Assembly (NCBI GenBank): GCA_023443925.1
Contig: JAEZSL010000215.1
Location: 1 to 55,175 of the forward strand
Direction of reading: 5' to 3'
From: Bacillota bacterium
GTDB lineage: Bacteria > Bacillota_A > Clostridia > Lachnospirales > Lachnospiraceae
DNA length: 55,175 bases
Shown: positions 1 to 8,821 of the stretch, piece after piece
Layout: every line of letters begins with the position of its first letter
Position numbering within the stretch: the first letter of the stretch is position 1
The notes under the pieces: model-generated
What the model saw: only the letters and a program-made list of their open reading frames with translations
Database searches by the model: none
What the model was told of the DNA's origin: nothing
Made by a program: the position numbers and the translations under genes

Positions 1-536
1 ATTTTAACACTGCCTTCACTGGTGATGCTGCCTTCAAAACGCTTTGCACCTACGTAAACTTCAGCAGCCAGACAGTTACCGGTTACAAGTCCAATAATGG
101 ACAATTTACCCTGACAGTCGATATCACCCTTAATATTACCCATAACATCCAAAGAACCTTCTGAAGTAATATTACCGTTAATTACAGTTCCCTTGGTTAT
201 AACCGTTACTTCATCCGTTCCGCTTCTTGGAGGCTCACCGGTTATATCTTTTTCCTCGGTTTCTTCGGCTTCTATGGCCGCCTCTGCCTCTGCTGCCTCT
301 TTCTTACTTTCATCTCCGCTTTCTTCTTTGGTTAATATAGCATCCAGAATATCCATATCTACATTATCATCTTCTTCAATATCTTCTAAATCTTCTAATT
401 CTTCGGCCGCCGCAGTCTCTGTCCCTGCTCCTTCTTCTAAAGTATTGACTTCTGTTTTCTCGTCAAACACTTCTTCCGGTATTAGTTCATTTACTGCCTG
501 AGATAAATCGTCCTTGAATTCTTTAAAAAAACCCAT
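1..536 (-). CDS. Bactofilin (polymer-forming cytoskeletal protein), 3' end outside window
   Basis: The reading frame starts at ATG 536-534, eight bases after a GGGAGG ribosome site at 544-549, and is open to the window edge, giving 178 codons without a stop. The first ~95 residues are very acidic (runs of E, D and A) and presumably disordered. From about residue 100 the protein shows the short glycine-spaced beta-helix repeats of bactofilins (GTVINGNITSEGSLDVMGNI, then GDIDCQGKLSIIGLVTGN). Bactofilins polymerise without nucleotide and scaffold cell-wall enzymes. The next gene upstream on the same strand (559-1944) is a cell-wall polysaccharide deacetylase, so a joint role in envelope shaping is a reasonable inference. 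Only the C-terminal end is missing. Confidence 0.9.
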   Translation of the reverse strand, partial: MGFFKEFKDDLSQAVNELIPEEVFDEKTEVNTLEEGAGTETAAAEELEDLEDIEEDDNVDMDILDAILTKEESGDESKKEAAEAEAAIEAEETEEKDITGEPPRSGTDEVTVITKGTVINGNITSEGSLDVMGNIKGDIDCQGKLSIIGLVTGNCLAAEVYVGAKRFEGSITSEGSVK

Positions 537-558
537 ATTTCATCCTCCCGTATAAAAC

Positions 559-1944
559 TTATTTTTTTTCTTTCGTTGAGTTTGCCTTAACTTGTTGTAT
601 GGGTATTACATTTTCATTCAATGGTAATATTTCAGCTCCATGCTCTGTTAATGTTTTCAGGATCATCTTTAAAGAGGTTACCGTATTGGCCTTAGTATCC
701 GTATCATGCATTAACACGATGGACCGGCTATGTAATTTAACTCCGTTAATGACATTCTCGTAAAGTTCATCTAAGGTATAATCTACCCCAGTCGCGTCAC
801 CACTTAATACATTCCAGTCGAAATATACAACCGATTTCTGATTCAGATAATTGATAAACATGGAAATGTCTTCTTTTATAAAGCTACTGCTGCTGCCTCC
901 CGGAAAGCGATAGATGGAAGGAAAGTATCCAGTAGTATCATATAACAACTTCCTTATCTTTGTAAAGTCTTTATCAAAATCTTCCACGGATTTATATATT
1001 TTATTGTAATCATGGGAATAGGAATGCATTCCCAGTGTATGACCCTGTTCTACAATTTCTTTATACATTTTTTTCGAATGTTCATCTGTTTTGCCGATTA
1101 CGAAAAAAGTTGCCTTAACATTATAGTCTGACAGGACTTTCAGAATGTCTTCCGTATATTTACTTGGCCCGTCGTCAAAAGTAATATATACCTGCTTTTT
1201 ATCAAAATCTTTAAAGTCTTTCTGAGTTTTGTTCTTATCAGCAGAAGTATTCTGATCCGTATCCTTCTTACTTGTATCTTTTGATTTTCCGGCAGTTGAA
1301 TTGGTTACAGCGCTCTTTATGGCTGTATCACTTTTACCGGGTGATTTGTTCTTTTCAGTGGTTTTACTTTCTTCAGTGGTTTTACTTTCTTCAGCGGTTT
1401 TACTTTCTTCAGCGGTTTTACTTTCTTCAGCGGTTTTACTTTCTTCAGTAGTTTTATTTTTAACTGATGTTTTATCTATGCCTGCGGTATTTTCCTTACC
1501 GCCTGTTGTACCGTTACTGTTACCTTTCTTCGTACTTTCTAAGCCGGATATGTAAGTTTCTGACCCGGGATTGTCCTTTTTTAGATCCCCCGTTTTATTT
1601 GCTTTTGTATTTGTCTCCGTTGTACCTGCAGTTGTATTGTTACCGGCAGCTGTGTTCTTGTCCGTCTGCTTACTCACACTGCTTTTGTATATAGTAGCCG
1701 CGTGGGCCACAAATTCGTCGCTGGTACTATTATGACCGTTATAAGTTACTCCGTAACGGTCTAACATTAATATATCGATCTGCTTTTGCAGATAATCCAG
1801 CTTAAAAAATAATATAACACACAATACGGCAGGAAGAAATAAAAATACAATTGCAATTACAATTATAAACGTTTTAATACGCTTAACACGGTTTCGTCTT
1901 GGAGTATCGGAATTCTGACTGCTAATCCTCTTTTCTGTGTCCAA
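559..1944 (-). CDS. Membrane-anchored polysaccharide deacetylase (NodB/CE4)
   Basis: About 461 residues. I chose the TTG start at 1944 because AAAGGAG lies eight bases upstream; an ATG at 2025 extends the frame but has no ribosome site. A cytoplasmic basic N-terminus is followed by one membrane helix near residues 21-45. A long Lys/Ser/Thr/Glu linker to about residue 245 contains tandem EESKTA repeats. The C-terminal NodB domain shows the metal and catalytic motifs of carbohydrate esterase family 4: TFDDGPS near 257, HSYSH near 308, RFPGG near 347, and IVLMHDT near the end. Family knowledge: these enzymes remove N- or O-acetyl groups from peptidoglycan or other surface polysaccharides. The gene precedes the bactofilin gene by 22 bases, suggesting one operon. 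Confidence 0.9.
   Translation of the reverse strand: MDTEKRISSQNSDTPRRNRVKRIKTFIIVIAIVFLFLPAVLCVILFFKLDYLQKQIDILMLDRYGVTYNGHNSTSDEFVAHAATIYKSSVSKQTDKNTAAGNNTTAGTTETNTKANKTGDLKKDNPGSETYISGLESTKKGNSNGTTGGKENTAGIDKTSVKNKTTEESKTAEESKTAEESKTAEESKTTEESKTTEKNKSPGKSDTAIKSAVTNSTAGKSKDTSKKDTDQNTSADKNKTQKDFKDFDKKQVYITFDDGPSKYTEDILKVLSDYNVKATFFVIGKTDEHSKKMYKEIVEQGHTLGMHSYSHDYNKIYKSVEDFDKDFTKIRKLLYDTTGYFPSIYRFPGGSSSSFIKEDISMFINYLNQKSVVYFDWNVLSGDATGVDYTLDELYENVINGVKLHSRSIVLMHDTDTKANTVTSLKMILKTLTEHGAEILPLNENVIPIQQVKANSTKEKK
1362..1451 (-). repeat. Five 18-bp tandem repeats inside the deacetylase gene
   Basis: Five consecutive units of ttttactttcttcagYgg (plus strand) begin at 1362, 1380, 1398, 1416 and 1434. 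Read on the minus strand they encode hexapeptides of the form EESKT(A/T). The middle three units are identical. A degenerate sixth unit precedes them at 1344-1361. The 18-bp period keeps the frame, so copy-number change would alter linker length without breaking the enzyme. Confidence 0.95.
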
Positions 1945-2149
1945 AATAGTTTCTCCTTTAATTATCCAGACCTGATCTACTCTCCAGAATATTTTAACAC
2001 AATATGAAAAAAAATCATATATCAATTATTTTATTTATGAATATTTTATAAGTCAAGCCTGCCATTCAGCTTATTTTTTATTTGCGTGTTCAGGTGCATC
2101 CCCTGAAGGGTTTTATTAATATATGACGAACTTACCTCGTGCATGGGAC

Positions 2150-2187
2150 AAAAAATGCAACTGCACAATACTTTCATGCAATTGCAT
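2150..2187 (-). terminator. Rho-independent terminator of the aminotransferase gene
   Basis: Inverted repeat with arms 2155-2165 and 2177-2187 (10 of 11 pairs, 11-base loop), followed in the minus direction by TTTTT. It lies 46 bases beyond the stop codon of the minus-strand aminotransferase gene. Confidence 0.65.
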
Positions 2188-2232
2188 ATCTTTATCGTTT
2201 ATCATAGATACCCGTTTGTTTGGTCTTTGCAC

Positions 2233-3402
2233 TTACAAAGCCCGGGCCAGCCTTTTCATTCCTTCTTCTATTATTTCAGTACTGGAATTCGTATAATTTA
2301 ACCGCATTGTAGAATAAACCCCCTCGGCTACATAAAAGGGCTGACCTGGTACAAAAGCGACTTGTCTTTTTAGCGCCCGGTTAAACAGTTCCATACTGCA
2401 CTTTCCATCCGGCAGAGTCATCCATAAAAACATACCTCCACGGGGTCTTGTAACAGAAACCCCTTCGGGAAAATATCTGTCTATAGCCTCCAGCATAGTA
2501 TGGCACTGCTCTTTATAGAGAGCGCGGATTTGGTTTATATGTAATTTCAAGTTATTATGCCGGAGATAATCGTTTATTAAATACTGTGAGAAAATATTGG
2601 TATGCAGATCCGATGCCTGTTTTGCAGTAACCAGATGACTCATCAATTCCTTGTTTTTCGTGCAGATCCATCCAAGCCGCATCCCCGGAGTTACGATTTT
2701 GGAAAAAGAGCCGAACAGTACCATATTATTCGGATCTTTCAGCATAATGTAAGGATACTCTTCACCATCAAAACTCAGTTCGCCATAAGGATCATCCTGA
2801 ATTAAGATGCAGGGATAATCAGATAGAACTTCCGATATTTCCTGCCTGTTTTGGACGGAATAAGTAAGTCCTGTTGGATTTTGAAAATTCGGTACCGTAT
2901 ACATTAACTTAATCTTCCTTTGTTTAAGCTCCTGTTCCAATTGTTTGGTATCCAGTCCGTCTTCCCTCAGTTTTACCTGCACAAATTCAGGCTCGTATAA
3001 GCCAAAGGCCTGGATTGCTCCAAGATAACCTGGTTCTTCCATAAGTATTTCATCGCCCCGGTCCACCAGGACCTTACCCATTAAATCAATCCCCTGCTGG
3101 GAACCGGTAGTGATTAGAATATCCTCGGCAGTTACCTCCAGCTTATGACGTCTCCAATAACTTTCGGCAATATATTCCCTTAAGGACCTCAGGCCTTCCG
3201 TAGTAGAATATTGAAACGTTCTTGCTCCTTCCTCCATAACGACCCGGTTCATGGATTCTTTTAACGTTTCCTGGGGAAAGGAGACAGGGTTTGGCAATCC
3301 CCCTGCAAAGGATATGATTTCTTTGTCTTCCGTAACTTTTAATATATCCCGGATAAAGGATTTTGGCGTATTCCTGATACGATCCGTGAATAATTCTTTC
3401 AT
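2233..3402 (-). CDS. PLP-dependent aminotransferase, class I/II (2-aminoadipate/aromatic type)
   Basis: 389 residues, start ATG 3402 with GGGAGG seven bases upstream. Fold-type I aminotransferase: EIISFAGGLPNP near the N-terminus, TTGSQQGIDL in the cofactor-binding region, VPNFQNPTG for the substrate/PLP loop, and FGSFSKIVTPGMRLGW with the Schiff-base lysine near residue 234. This signature set is typical of LysN/ARO8-like aminotransferases that move amino groups among 2-aminoadipate, aromatic or branched amino acids and 2-oxoglutarate. The exact substrate cannot be read from sequence. The gene lies 62 bases downstream of the MocR regulator, whose C-terminal domain is a paralogue, and both are on the same strand. 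Confidence 0.9.
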   Translation of the reverse strand: MKELFTDRIRNTPKSFIRDILKVTEDKEIISFAGGLPNPVSFPQETLKESMNRVVMEEGARTFQYSTTEGLRSLREYIAESYWRRHKLEVTAEDILITTGSQQGIDLMGKVLVDRGDEILMEEPGYLGAIQAFGLYEPEFVQVKLREDGLDTKQLEQELKQRKIKLMYTVPNFQNPTGLTYSVQNRQEISEVLSDYPCILIQDDPYGELSFDGEEYPYIMLKDPNNMVLFGSFSKIVTPGMRLGWICTKNKELMSHLVTAKQASDLHTNIFSQYLINDYLRHNNLKLHINQIRALYKEQCHTMLEAIDRYFPEGVSVTRPRGGMFLWMTLPDGKCSMELFNRALKRQVAFVPGQPFYVAEGVYSTMRLNYTNSSTEIIEEGMKRLARAL

Positions 3403-3464
3403 TTGATACCTCCCATATGATCTGTTACTGCAAATTCCTTGATTTCCTCCAACATCTGCTTGTA

Positions 3465-4967
3465 TTAATAAACCGGCAATGCGTTACTGGCATTCATCCT
3501 GCCCTCTTTTGATTCAGAATTCATCAGTTTTTTAATATTGCTGCATATTACCGGTATTCCCTTCTCGATCTGTTCCACTGTGGGCGTTGTAAAATTAAGT
3601 CTCATATAATTATCACCGTTCTCACTGGTAAAGAAGGGCATACCCGGCATAAATGCCACTCCGTCCATGATACATAAGGTAAGTAATTCCGAAGCCCTGA
3701 TCTCCTCCGGCAGACGGCACCAGATATAATAACCGCCGGACGGCTTTGACCATATAAGTCCTTTCGGTGCATAATGCAGTAAAACCTGATGCATCCAATC
3801 GCATTTTCTTTTGTACTCCTGTTTTAAATACTGTATATGAGTTTCATAGTCTCCGCTCTTTATGTATTCATAAACCAGCCATTGGGATATGTTGTTTGGA
3901 TGGATATCCATATTCTGCCGGACGAGAGAACACTGGGCAATCATTCTCTTATGAGCTGCCATAAATCCCAGACGGATACCGGAGCAGATGGTTTTTGAAA
4001 ATGTTCTCAGCAACAGAACATAACCGTTGGTATCCAGCTGGTAAAGGGTGGGCAGGGATTTTTCCTGAAATTCAAGACCGGCATAGGCGCCGTCTTCAAT
4101 AATATACACATCATAACGGTACGCCAGCTCCAGGAGCTTTTTTCTCCTGTCCAGACTCATGGAAAAGGAAGAAGGATTTTGACAATCCGGTATGGTATAA
4201 ATACATTTTGGATGGTATTTTATGATCAGCTGTTCCAATCCGTTTGTCTGCATACCATTATTGTCCACCGGCACTTCAAGAATCCTGGCTCCAGCCGATT
4301 TAAAACCCTGCAGTGCCAGGAAATAAGTCGGTGCCTCTGTAATCACCACGTCCCCGGGTTGTATAATAATTCTGGTTACAAGATCAATCCCCTGCTGTGA
4401 CCCGGTTAATATCATAATGTTCTCCGTGGTCTGGTTTATTTTTTCTCCAAGCAGCCGGCTGCAGATAATTTTTCTAAGTTCCTCGTTACCGGCTATAGGG
4501 GTTTGTGAAAGAACATCCCGTCGGCTTATATCCCCGGTGCATTGGGCAAAGGAAGCAAACGGCAGTTCCGGTATTAAGTCCGGGCTTGCCATACCAAGAG
4601 CAAAGGATATAATATCCTCCTTGCCAAGCATAGGAAATAACCGGCTGATCATATTATTATTAAAATCGTCCATATGGGTATTAAATAACTGATTCCATTT
4701 CGGACTGATTCTTTCCTTATATATATCTGCTTTATCCGAAACTACAGTTCCCTGTCCCACTCTGGACTCGATAAATTCTTCCTCTTTCAGGCGGTTATAG
4801 GCATTTAATATGGTGCTTCGGTTTACACCCAGTTCCGCCGCCAGTTTCCGCTCCGGAGGTAAGACCGTTCCCTTTGTTATATCACCGGATACGATCTGAA
4901 GCCTTATCTGTTCATAAATTTGTATATAAATCGGTCTTTTGATTTCTTTATCCAGGATTATTTCCAT
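3465..4967 (-). CDS. MocR-type GntR/aminotransferase transcriptional regulator
   Basis: About 500 residues from ATG 4967, preceded by GGAGGG at 4975-4980; an upstream TTG at 4982 overlaps that ribosome site and is rejected. Residues ~1-75 form a GntR winged helix (PIYIQIYEQIRLQIVSGDI, then LPPERKLAAELGVNRSTILN). The rest is an aminotransferase-like effector domain with TGSQQGIDL, IPDCQNPSS and RTFSKTICSGIRLGF, the last including the putative PLP lysine near 325. MocR regulators sense PLP or a PLP-amino acid adduct and usually act on a neighbouring gene. The aminotransferase gene immediately downstream is the obvious candidate target, together with autoregulation. Confidence 0.92.
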   Translation of the reverse strand: MEIILDKEIKRPIYIQIYEQIRLQIVSGDITKGTVLPPERKLAAELGVNRSTILNAYNRLKEEEFIESRVGQGTVVSDKADIYKERISPKWNQLFNTHMDDFNNNMISRLFPMLGKEDIISFALGMASPDLIPELPFASFAQCTGDISRRDVLSQTPIAGNEELRKIICSRLLGEKINQTTENIMILTGSQQGIDLVTRIIIQPGDVVITEAPTYFLALQGFKSAGARILEVPVDNNGMQTNGLEQLIIKYHPKCIYTIPDCQNPSSFSMSLDRRKKLLELAYRYDVYIIEDGAYAGLEFQEKSLPTLYQLDTNGYVLLLRTFSKTICSGIRLGFMAAHKRMIAQCSLVRQNMDIHPNNISQWLVYEYIKSGDYETHIQYLKQEYKRKCDWMHQVLLHYAPKGLIWSKPSGGYYIWCRLPEEIRASELLTLCIMDGVAFMPGMPFFTSENGDNYMRLNFTTPTVEQIEKGIPVICSNIKKLMNSESKEGRMNASNALPVY

Positions 4968-5000
4968 ACCAATACCCTCCAAATACTCAGCCTTTTTGAC

Positions 5001-5029
5001 ATTGTATCAATCCAAAGCCAACATTACAA
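5001..5029 (-). promoter_or_regulatory. Predicted sigma-A promoter of the MocR gene
   Basis: On the minus strand TTGTAA (5029-5024) is separated by 17 bases from TACAAT (5006-5001), about 35 bases upstream of the MocR start at 4967. Based on hexamer match and spacing only. Confidence 0.5.
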
Positions 5030-5198
5030 CATCCAATTTTATTTTTATTACCCCTCCAATTCAAGCAATGAAACTTATATATATAAATTTATACTCCACC
5101 TGATATACCCGCCAGCTCAACCGACTATGCTAAAGCATACCGGCTCAGTATATTGTAACTTTTTAGACTACAGCATAGGGAGGCAAATTCCAGAAAAT

Positions 5199-5238
5199 AG
5201 AGTAACCGCCGGAAATAAGTATTTCCGGCGGTTACTCT
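5199..5238. terminator. Perfect 18-bp stem hairpin downstream of the GH1 gene
   Basis: Arms 5199-5216 and 5221-5238 are perfectly complementary over 18 bases with a 4-base loop; the core is ACCGCCGG/CCGGCGGT. On the minus strand it is followed by CTATTTTC, a weak T-tract, so it may terminate the GH1 operon. It lies between the GH1 stop (5368) and the MocR promoter. The 400 bases 4968-5367 hold no ORF I would accept, only the MocR promoter, this hairpin and the nested structure at 5264-5317. Confidence 0.6.
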
Positions 5239-5263
5239 AACAAATTATTAAATTATTTATTTT

Positions 5264-5317
5264 GTTATCAGTTCTTATTTCTAAACCAATCCCCACCTGT
5301 GGGCTATAACTGATAAC
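5264..5317. other. Nested inverted-repeat structure, possible structured RNA or second terminator
   Basis: Outer arms GTTATCAGTT (5264-5273) and AACTGATAAC (5308-5317) are perfectly complementary. Inside them lies a second small hairpin, CCCAC-CT-GTGGG, at 5292-5303. It sits just beyond the GH1 stop codon at 5368. It could stabilise the 3' end of the sugar-uptake transcript or be part of a structured RNA; no family is recognised. Confidence 0.4.
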
Positions 5318-5367
5318 GCCTCCAGAACGTACAGTGATATTGTATACGTCCAAACCTTATTAATTCT

Positions 5368-6750
5368 TTATAGATTTTCCCCGTTACTTGATATAACTTT
5401 CTGATACCACCAGGCAGAATCCTTTAACGTTCGTTTCTGACTTTCATAATCCACGTGGATAATGCCAAATCTTTCCGTATACCCGTTAGACCATTCATAA
5501 TTATCCATTAAGGACCAGGTAAAATACCCATCTACCGGTGTACCCTCTTCAATTGCCTTGTTGAGTTCAAGCAAATAACGGTGCATAAAATCAATTCGCA
5601 AAGGATCATGTACTTTACCGTCCATACTCACCCAGTCTGCCATAGACAGGCCATTCTCAGTAATATAAATCGGCAGCCGGTATCTATCAAAGAGAAATTT
5701 CGGCATATAATGCAGTATAGCAGGTGTAACTCCCCATTTGAATGCCGTAAGATCAAATCCTGGTTTTCGCGGTACCACTGCAGGCTCTCCGTTTTTACCG
5801 GCTTTAATTTCCGTACCCTGATAAAAATTACAGCCCAGAAAGTCAATGGGAGAAGAAATTAATTCCATATCTCCGGTTTTTATCATCTCTGCCGGAAAGT
5901 CTTCACCGAATACCTGAATCCCATCTTCCGGATATTTTCCAAGAATAATCGGATCCAGCCACCATGGGGTACACCAGAAGTTTCTGTCTGTAATTTGAAA
6001 GGCTTTCTTTTGAGCCGCAGCAACATCTTCCTTCCGACCCGAAGCCGGATAAAATGCCGAAGGATTTGGTGCTATCCCAATCTGTGGTTTTTTAACCGCA
6101 TATTTTCGGATTATTTGTACCGCCCTTCCATGAGCCTTCAGAATACTGTGAATCAGATAAAAACCCTGTCTGTCCGTCACACGAAGTTTTGGAGCACATT
6201 CACCGTCTATGTGCCCGATTATAATATGGCACTGAGGTTCATTTAGGGTCATCCAGTAAGATACTCTGTCAGACAGTGCTTCCACTACCACTTTCACATA
6301 TTCTGCAAAGATTTCCGGCATCTTGGGATTAGCCCAGCCTCCGATATCCTGCAGAGCCTGCGGAAGATCCCAGTGAAACAGCGTAATATAAGGCTCTATC
6401 CCTGCCGCAAGCAATTCATCCACCAAATCACTGTAGAACTTTATTCCCAAGGGGTTTACTTTTCCCTTGCCTTCCGGCAGAACTCTGGACCAGCTGATCG
6501 AAAAGCGATAAGCTTTCAGACCAATTAATTTCATATACTGCACATCTTCTTTATAGCGGTGATAATGGTCACAAGCTATATCCCCGGTATGACCATTCAG
6601 GATATTCAAACGTTTACGCTGTGTATCCAGCTTTTTATCATGGGAATAGGTATCCCAGATAGAAGGACCTCTCCCATCTGCCTTGGCACCGCCTTCAATC
6701 TGGTAAGCCGCAGTGGCGGCACCCCAGACAAAATTTTTCGGGAAACTCAT
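5368..6750 (-). CDS. GH1 beta-glucosidase / 6-phospho-beta-glucosidase
   Basis: About 460 residues from ATG 6750, which has an AGGAG site eight bases upstream; an in-frame ATG at 6783 has none. Begins with the classic GH1 start SFPKNFVWGAATAAYQIEGG. The acid/base glutamate is in TLNEP (E near 169) and the nucleophile in ITENG (E near 365). The end shows YFTWSLMDNYEWSNGYTERFG, typical of family 1. No signal peptide, so it acts in the cytoplasm on imported beta-glucosides. It is the last gene after two sugar permeases and a binding protein on the same strand, which fits intracellular cleavage of the transported oligosaccharide. Whether the substrate is phosphorylated is not decided; the ABC context favours unphosphorylated sugar. 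Confidence 0.92.
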   Translation of the reverse strand: MSFPKNFVWGAATAAYQIEGGAKADGRGPSIWDTYSHDKKLDTQRKRLNILNGHTGDIACDHYHRYKEDVQYMKLIGLKAYRFSISWSRVLPEGKGKVNPLGIKFYSDLVDELLAAGIEPYITLFHWDLPQALQDIGGWANPKMPEIFAEYVKVVVEALSDRVSYWMTLNEPQCHIIIGHIDGECAPKLRVTDRQGFYLIHSILKAHGRAVQIIRKYAVKKPQIGIAPNPSAFYPASGRKEDVAAAQKKAFQITDRNFWCTPWWLDPIILGKYPEDGIQVFGEDFPAEMIKTGDMELISSPIDFLGCNFYQGTEIKAGKNGEPAVVPRKPGFDLTAFKWGVTPAILHYMPKFLFDRYRLPIYITENGLSMADWVSMDGKVHDPLRIDFMHRYLLELNKAIEEGTPVDGYFTWSLMDNYEWSNGYTERFGIIHVDYESQKRTLKDSAWWYQKVISSNGENL

Positions 6751-6912
6751 AATATACGTACTCCTTTTCTTGGCAAATCTCATATTTTATATTGACTTTT
6801 TATTTACAAGCTCAAATTACTACTATGTAATACAATCCGCTCAGATATGTTAATATACTCCTCTGTTACCTAATCCATAATCTGGTATTCCAGCTGTAAA
6901 TCAAGGACGCAC

Positions 6913-7791
6913 TCAGCCTTTTACCGCACCAACTACAATACCTTTTACAAAATACTTCTGAAAAAAAGGATAAACCATGAGGACCGGTAAAGCACCGATT
7001 ACCGCAACTGCCATACGTATGGAGGTTGAGGGCATTTTCATGGTAGCTGCCCCTGAGGACGCTGCACTTTTTATCATTTCTACATTCTGAAGCATTTTAT
7101 TTAAAAGCACCTGGATGCTGTAATATTTATCATTATTCAGATAATACAAGCCGTTCAGCCAGTCATTCCAATAACCAAGTCCGATTAGTAAGATCAGGGT
7201 TGCAATAATTGGTTTTGCCATGGGCAGAACGATCTTTATTAAGGTTGTAACTTCTCCGGCTCCATCCGCTTTCGCCGCCTCAATCACCTCTTCCGGTATA
7301 TTGCTTGTAAGATAAGATCTCATCATAATAACATTAAAGGCATTCATTAAAAGTCCGGGTACAATCAGTGCCCAAAGCGTATTCTTAATATGAAACATCT
7401 GGGTCCACATAATATAGGTAGGTACCAGGCCACCATTAAAAAGCATGGTAAAGAATATAAAAAACGCAAAGAAATTCCTGCCCGGCAAATTCTTTCTGGA
7501 CAAAGGATAGGCAAACAGGGTAGTCAAAACCAGGCTGCAGAAAGTACCTGTAACCGTTACAAGGATGGAGATGCCGTAGCCTCTTATAATAGACTTAGAA
7601 CCAAAAATCAAATACTTATATGCCGTTAAATCCAATTCGTGAGGAATAAAAGAATATCCGTATTTAACCAATGCATCATCTGCAGTTAGTGATGAACTGA
7701 TCAAAAGTATAAAGGGCAGGATACACATCAGACTCAGGAGAATCATAATCAAATTAACTACATATTGGAACACTTTATCATTTCTTACCAT
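6913..7791 (-). CDS. Carbohydrate ABC transporter permease (LplC/CUT1 type)
   Basis: 292 residues with about six hydrophobic helices, the first at residues 11-32. The EAA loop that contacts the ATPase is visible as EEVIEAAKADGAGEVTTLIK around residue 170, followed by IVLPMAKPIIATL. The C-terminus YFVKGIVVGAVKG is typical of LplC/YtcP-like inner-membrane components. It lies 11 bases downstream of the other permease gene, so both are co-transcribed. No ATPase gene lies in this cluster. Confidence 0.9.
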   Translation of the reverse strand: MVRNDKVFQYVVNLIMILLSLMCILPFILLISSSLTADDALVKYGYSFIPHELDLTAYKYLIFGSKSIIRGYGISILVTVTGTFCSLVLTTLFAYPLSRKNLPGRNFFAFFIFFTMLFNGGLVPTYIMWTQMFHIKNTLWALIVPGLLMNAFNVIMMRSYLTSNIPEEVIEAAKADGAGEVTTLIKIVLPMAKPIIATLILLIGLGYWNDWLNGLYYLNNDKYYSIQVLLNKMLQNVEMIKSAASSGAATMKMPSTSIRMAVAVIGALPVLMVYPFFQKYFVKGIVVGAVKG

Positions 7792-7802
7792 AAATCATCC
7801 TC

Positions 7803-8744
7803 CTAAAATAATGCATTTTCCTTACTTATTTTCCGCACAACAAAATTTGCGGTCAGTACCAGGGCAAAACCAACCAATGACTGGTATAAACCGGCTGCGG
7901 CAGCCATACCTATATTATTCTGCTGCGTCAGTCCACGGTAAACATAGGTATCAATTGTATTAGTGACATCAATTAATGCCCCGCTGTTCATTGGCACCTG
8001 ATAGAACAGTCCAAAATCGGAGTAAAAGATTCTGCCCACTGACATTAAGGTAAGTGTAATAATCGTGTTCTTTAATCCCGGCATGGTAATATACTTAATC
8101 TGCTGCCAGAAGGTAGCTCCATCAATTACCGCAGCTTCGTAGTAGCCTTTGTCGATTCCGATCAGCGTCGCATAATAGATAATGCAGCTGTAGCCAAATA
8201 CTTTCCATATATGAACAAAAGATAGAATATAAGGCCAGTATTTTGCTTCCGAATACCAGGAAATTGCCTTCAAGTCCAATTTTTCTATAATCGAATTATT
8301 AATAAAGCCGCTTTGTGTATTTAAGAAACCATATACGATATAGCTTACTACAACAATCGATATCAAATATGGTATTAAAATCAAAGTTTGATATGCCTTT
8401 TTTGCTTTTTCATTCTTAATTTCATTTAAGATAATTGCAATTACAATTGCCGTAACCGTACCCAGAACAATAAAAACAATATTGTAACCCAGGGTGTTCC
8501 TGGTAATTGTCCATGCGTCTTTGGTTTTAAACAAAAACTCAAAATTCTTTAAACCAATATCCGGACTCAGATACATCCCTTTTCTCATGTCATACTTCTT
8601 AAAAGCCAGTACAATTCCAGTCATTGGAATATAGTTGTTAATAATCAGGTAAATCAGTCCCGGTACCATCATCAAATAAAGAGGCAAAAACTTTCTAATT
8701 GTTTTAATACTAAAAAACCCGGAGCTTTTTGATTTAATTTGCAT
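7803..8744 (-). CDS. Carbohydrate ABC transporter permease (LplB type)
   Basis: 313 residues, six predicted helices, the first near residues 18-38. The EAA motif reads YYEAAVIDGATFWQQIKYIT followed by MPGLKNTI. It has the N-terminal MMVPGLIYLIINNYIPM segment usual in LplB/YteP proteins. It pairs with the permease at 6913-7791 to form the membrane channel of a CUT1 importer; in this family the substrates are often oligosaccharides such as pectin or xylan fragments, but the specificity here is unknown. Confidence 0.9.
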   Translation of the reverse strand: MQIKSKSSGFFSIKTIRKFLPLYLMMVPGLIYLIINNYIPMTGIVLAFKKYDMRKGMYLSPDIGLKNFEFLFKTKDAWTITRNTLGYNIVFIVLGTVTAIVIAIILNEIKNEKAKKAYQTLILIPYLISIVVVSYIVYGFLNTQSGFINNSIIEKLDLKAISWYSEAKYWPYILSFVHIWKVFGYSCIIYYATLIGIDKGYYEAAVIDGATFWQQIKYITMPGLKNTIITLTLMSVGRIFYSDFGLFYQVPMNSGALIDVTNTIDTYVYRGLTQQNNIGMAAAAGLYQSLVGFALVLTANFVVRKISKENALF

Positions 8745-8763
8745 ATTGTCATACCTCGCAGTT

Positions 8764-8795
8764 TAAAAAATCCGGCAGCAGGAAAATGCCGCCGG
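8764..8795 (-). terminator. Terminator-like hairpin between binding protein and permease genes
   Basis: On the minus strand, arms 8795-8787 and 8780-8772 form nine pairs (one G-U) around a six-base loop, followed by ATTTTTT (8771-8765). It stands 27 bases beyond the binding-protein stop and before the permease start. Such leaky terminators commonly let the binding protein be made in excess over the permeases. Confidence 0.75.
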
Positions 8796-8821
8796 AAATC
8801 CTGTTAATTTATCTGTTTGTC

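Noticed and set aside
193..501. Serine-rich plus-strand frame at the window start
   Set aside because: Antisense of the acidic bactofilin N-terminus; the minus-strand frame has a ribosome site, start and family motifs.
1301..1555. Plus-strand frame with Val/Leu-Ser repeats
   Set aside because: It is the antisense reading of the 18-bp repeats in the minus-strand deacetylase gene, with no ribosome site.
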